The translations under genes and the position numbers were made by a program. The notes under the pieces are model-generated. The model was not told where the DNA came from, did no database searches, and was given only the letters and a program-made list of their open reading frames with translations. A DNA stretch of 5,737 nt from CAJQND01 sp051010095 (GTDB lineage: Bacteria; Pseudomonadota; Alphaproteobacteria; Rhizobiales; CAJQND01). The DNA lies in NCBI GenBank assembly GCA_051010095.1, contig JBPCVX010000106.1:1-5737 (forward strand), written 5' to 3'. Below are positions 5,568 to 5,737 of the stretch, in pieces (position 1 is the first letter of the stretch; every line of letters begins with the position of its first letter).

Positions 5568-5598
5568 ATTATCGCACCGTGCGGGGGTGTTTTGTCAA
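5568..5598 (-). promoter_or_regulatory. Candidate sigma-70-type promoter of the CBS-domain gene
   Basis: On the minus strand TTGACA (5598-5593, perfect -35) is followed after 19 nt by GATAAT (5573-5568, five of six -10 bases). Transcription would start near 5561, giving a leader of about 22 nt that contains the Shine-Dalgarno sequence. The 19-nt spacer is long, which would weaken the promoter or make it depend on an activator. An odd-centred palindrome, CGCAC-C-GTGCG on the plus strand (5573-5583), overlaps the -10 edge and the spacer and could be an operator. Confidence 0.5.
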
Positions 5599-5634
5599 GA
5601 ATGTGCAGAAATTTACCAATTCTCCGGCAACACT

Positions 5635-5736
5635 CTAAAAATCGACTGGCGCACCACCTTCTGCAATACGGCGTTCCACAAAGGCATCTAATTCTTCCTC
5701 GATAGCTGCATCCATAGTGGGTTGCTGATAATCATC
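5635..5736 (-). CDS. C-terminal fragment, probable trimethylamine methyltransferase (MttB) family protein
   Basis: The minus strand is open from the right edge to TAG at 5637-5635 and gives the last 33 residues of a protein that begins outside the window. The fragment starts DDYQQPTMDAAIEEEL, continues DAFVERRIAEGG and ends PVDF. The YxxPxxDxAIxExLxxFVxRR pattern is what I recognise at the C-terminus of MttB-family corrinoid methyltransferases (trimethylamine, glycine-betaine and related substrates), which are common in alphaproteobacteria. The active-site region, and whether position 334 is pyrrolysine or a standard residue, lies outside the window, so substrate cannot be judged. It lies 96 nt upstream of the CBS gene in the same direction. 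Confidence 0.6.
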   Translation of the reverse strand, partial: DDYQQPTMDAAIEEELDAFVERRIAEGGAPVDF

Positions 5737-5737
5737 C

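Overview
The window looks like about 5.7 kb of chromosome from an alphaproteobacterium, possibly a marine one. This is an inference. It rests on intermediate base composition (roughly half G+C by eye), the end of a trimethylamine-methyltransferase (MttB) family gene, a UspF-type stress protein, a two-CBS-domain protein, a small lytic transglycosylase with a KYRAGHG motif, and a PhyH-like protein of a type I associate with Rhodobacterales and relatives. No mobile element, CRISPR array, tRNA or rRNA was seen.

Layout. Bases 1-162 hold the end of an unidentified plus-strand gene. It converges on a four-gene minus-strand cluster, read from right to left: a UspF-like universal stress protein (3295-2882), an ornithine cyclodeaminase/mu-crystallin family reductase (2852-1905), a PLP-dependent threonine/serine dehydratase family enzyme (1902-913) and a class I SAM methyltransferase (929-198). 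The gaps are 29 nt and 2 nt, followed by a 17-nt overlap, so these genes are probably one operon. A 309-bp control region (3296-3604) separates it from a divergent plus-strand Fe(II)/2-oxoglutarate dioxygenase-like gene (3605-4405). That gene converges, 12 nt apart, on a second minus-strand group: the C-terminal end of an MttB-family gene (from the right edge to 5635), a CBS-domain protein (5538-5107) and a secreted lytic transglycosylase (5062-4418). The CBS gene has a clear Shine-Dalgarno sequence and a plausible sigma-70-type promoter of its own.

How the genes may work together. The most notable part is the adjacent dehydratase and OCD-family reductase. The same two folds work in sequence in hydroxyectoine breakdown (EutB/EutC) and in the beta-hydroxyaspartate cycle (BhcB/BhcD), where a hydroxy-amino acid is dehydrated to an enamine/imine which, in some cases, the second enzyme reduces. 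Here the usual partners of those pathways are absent from the window. Instead there is a translationally overlapping methyltransferase and, across the shared control region, a possible oxygenase. Together they could form a small amino-acid or compatible-solute modification or salvage route with an unknown substrate. That is a hypothesis from context; each enzyme family alone is ordinary.
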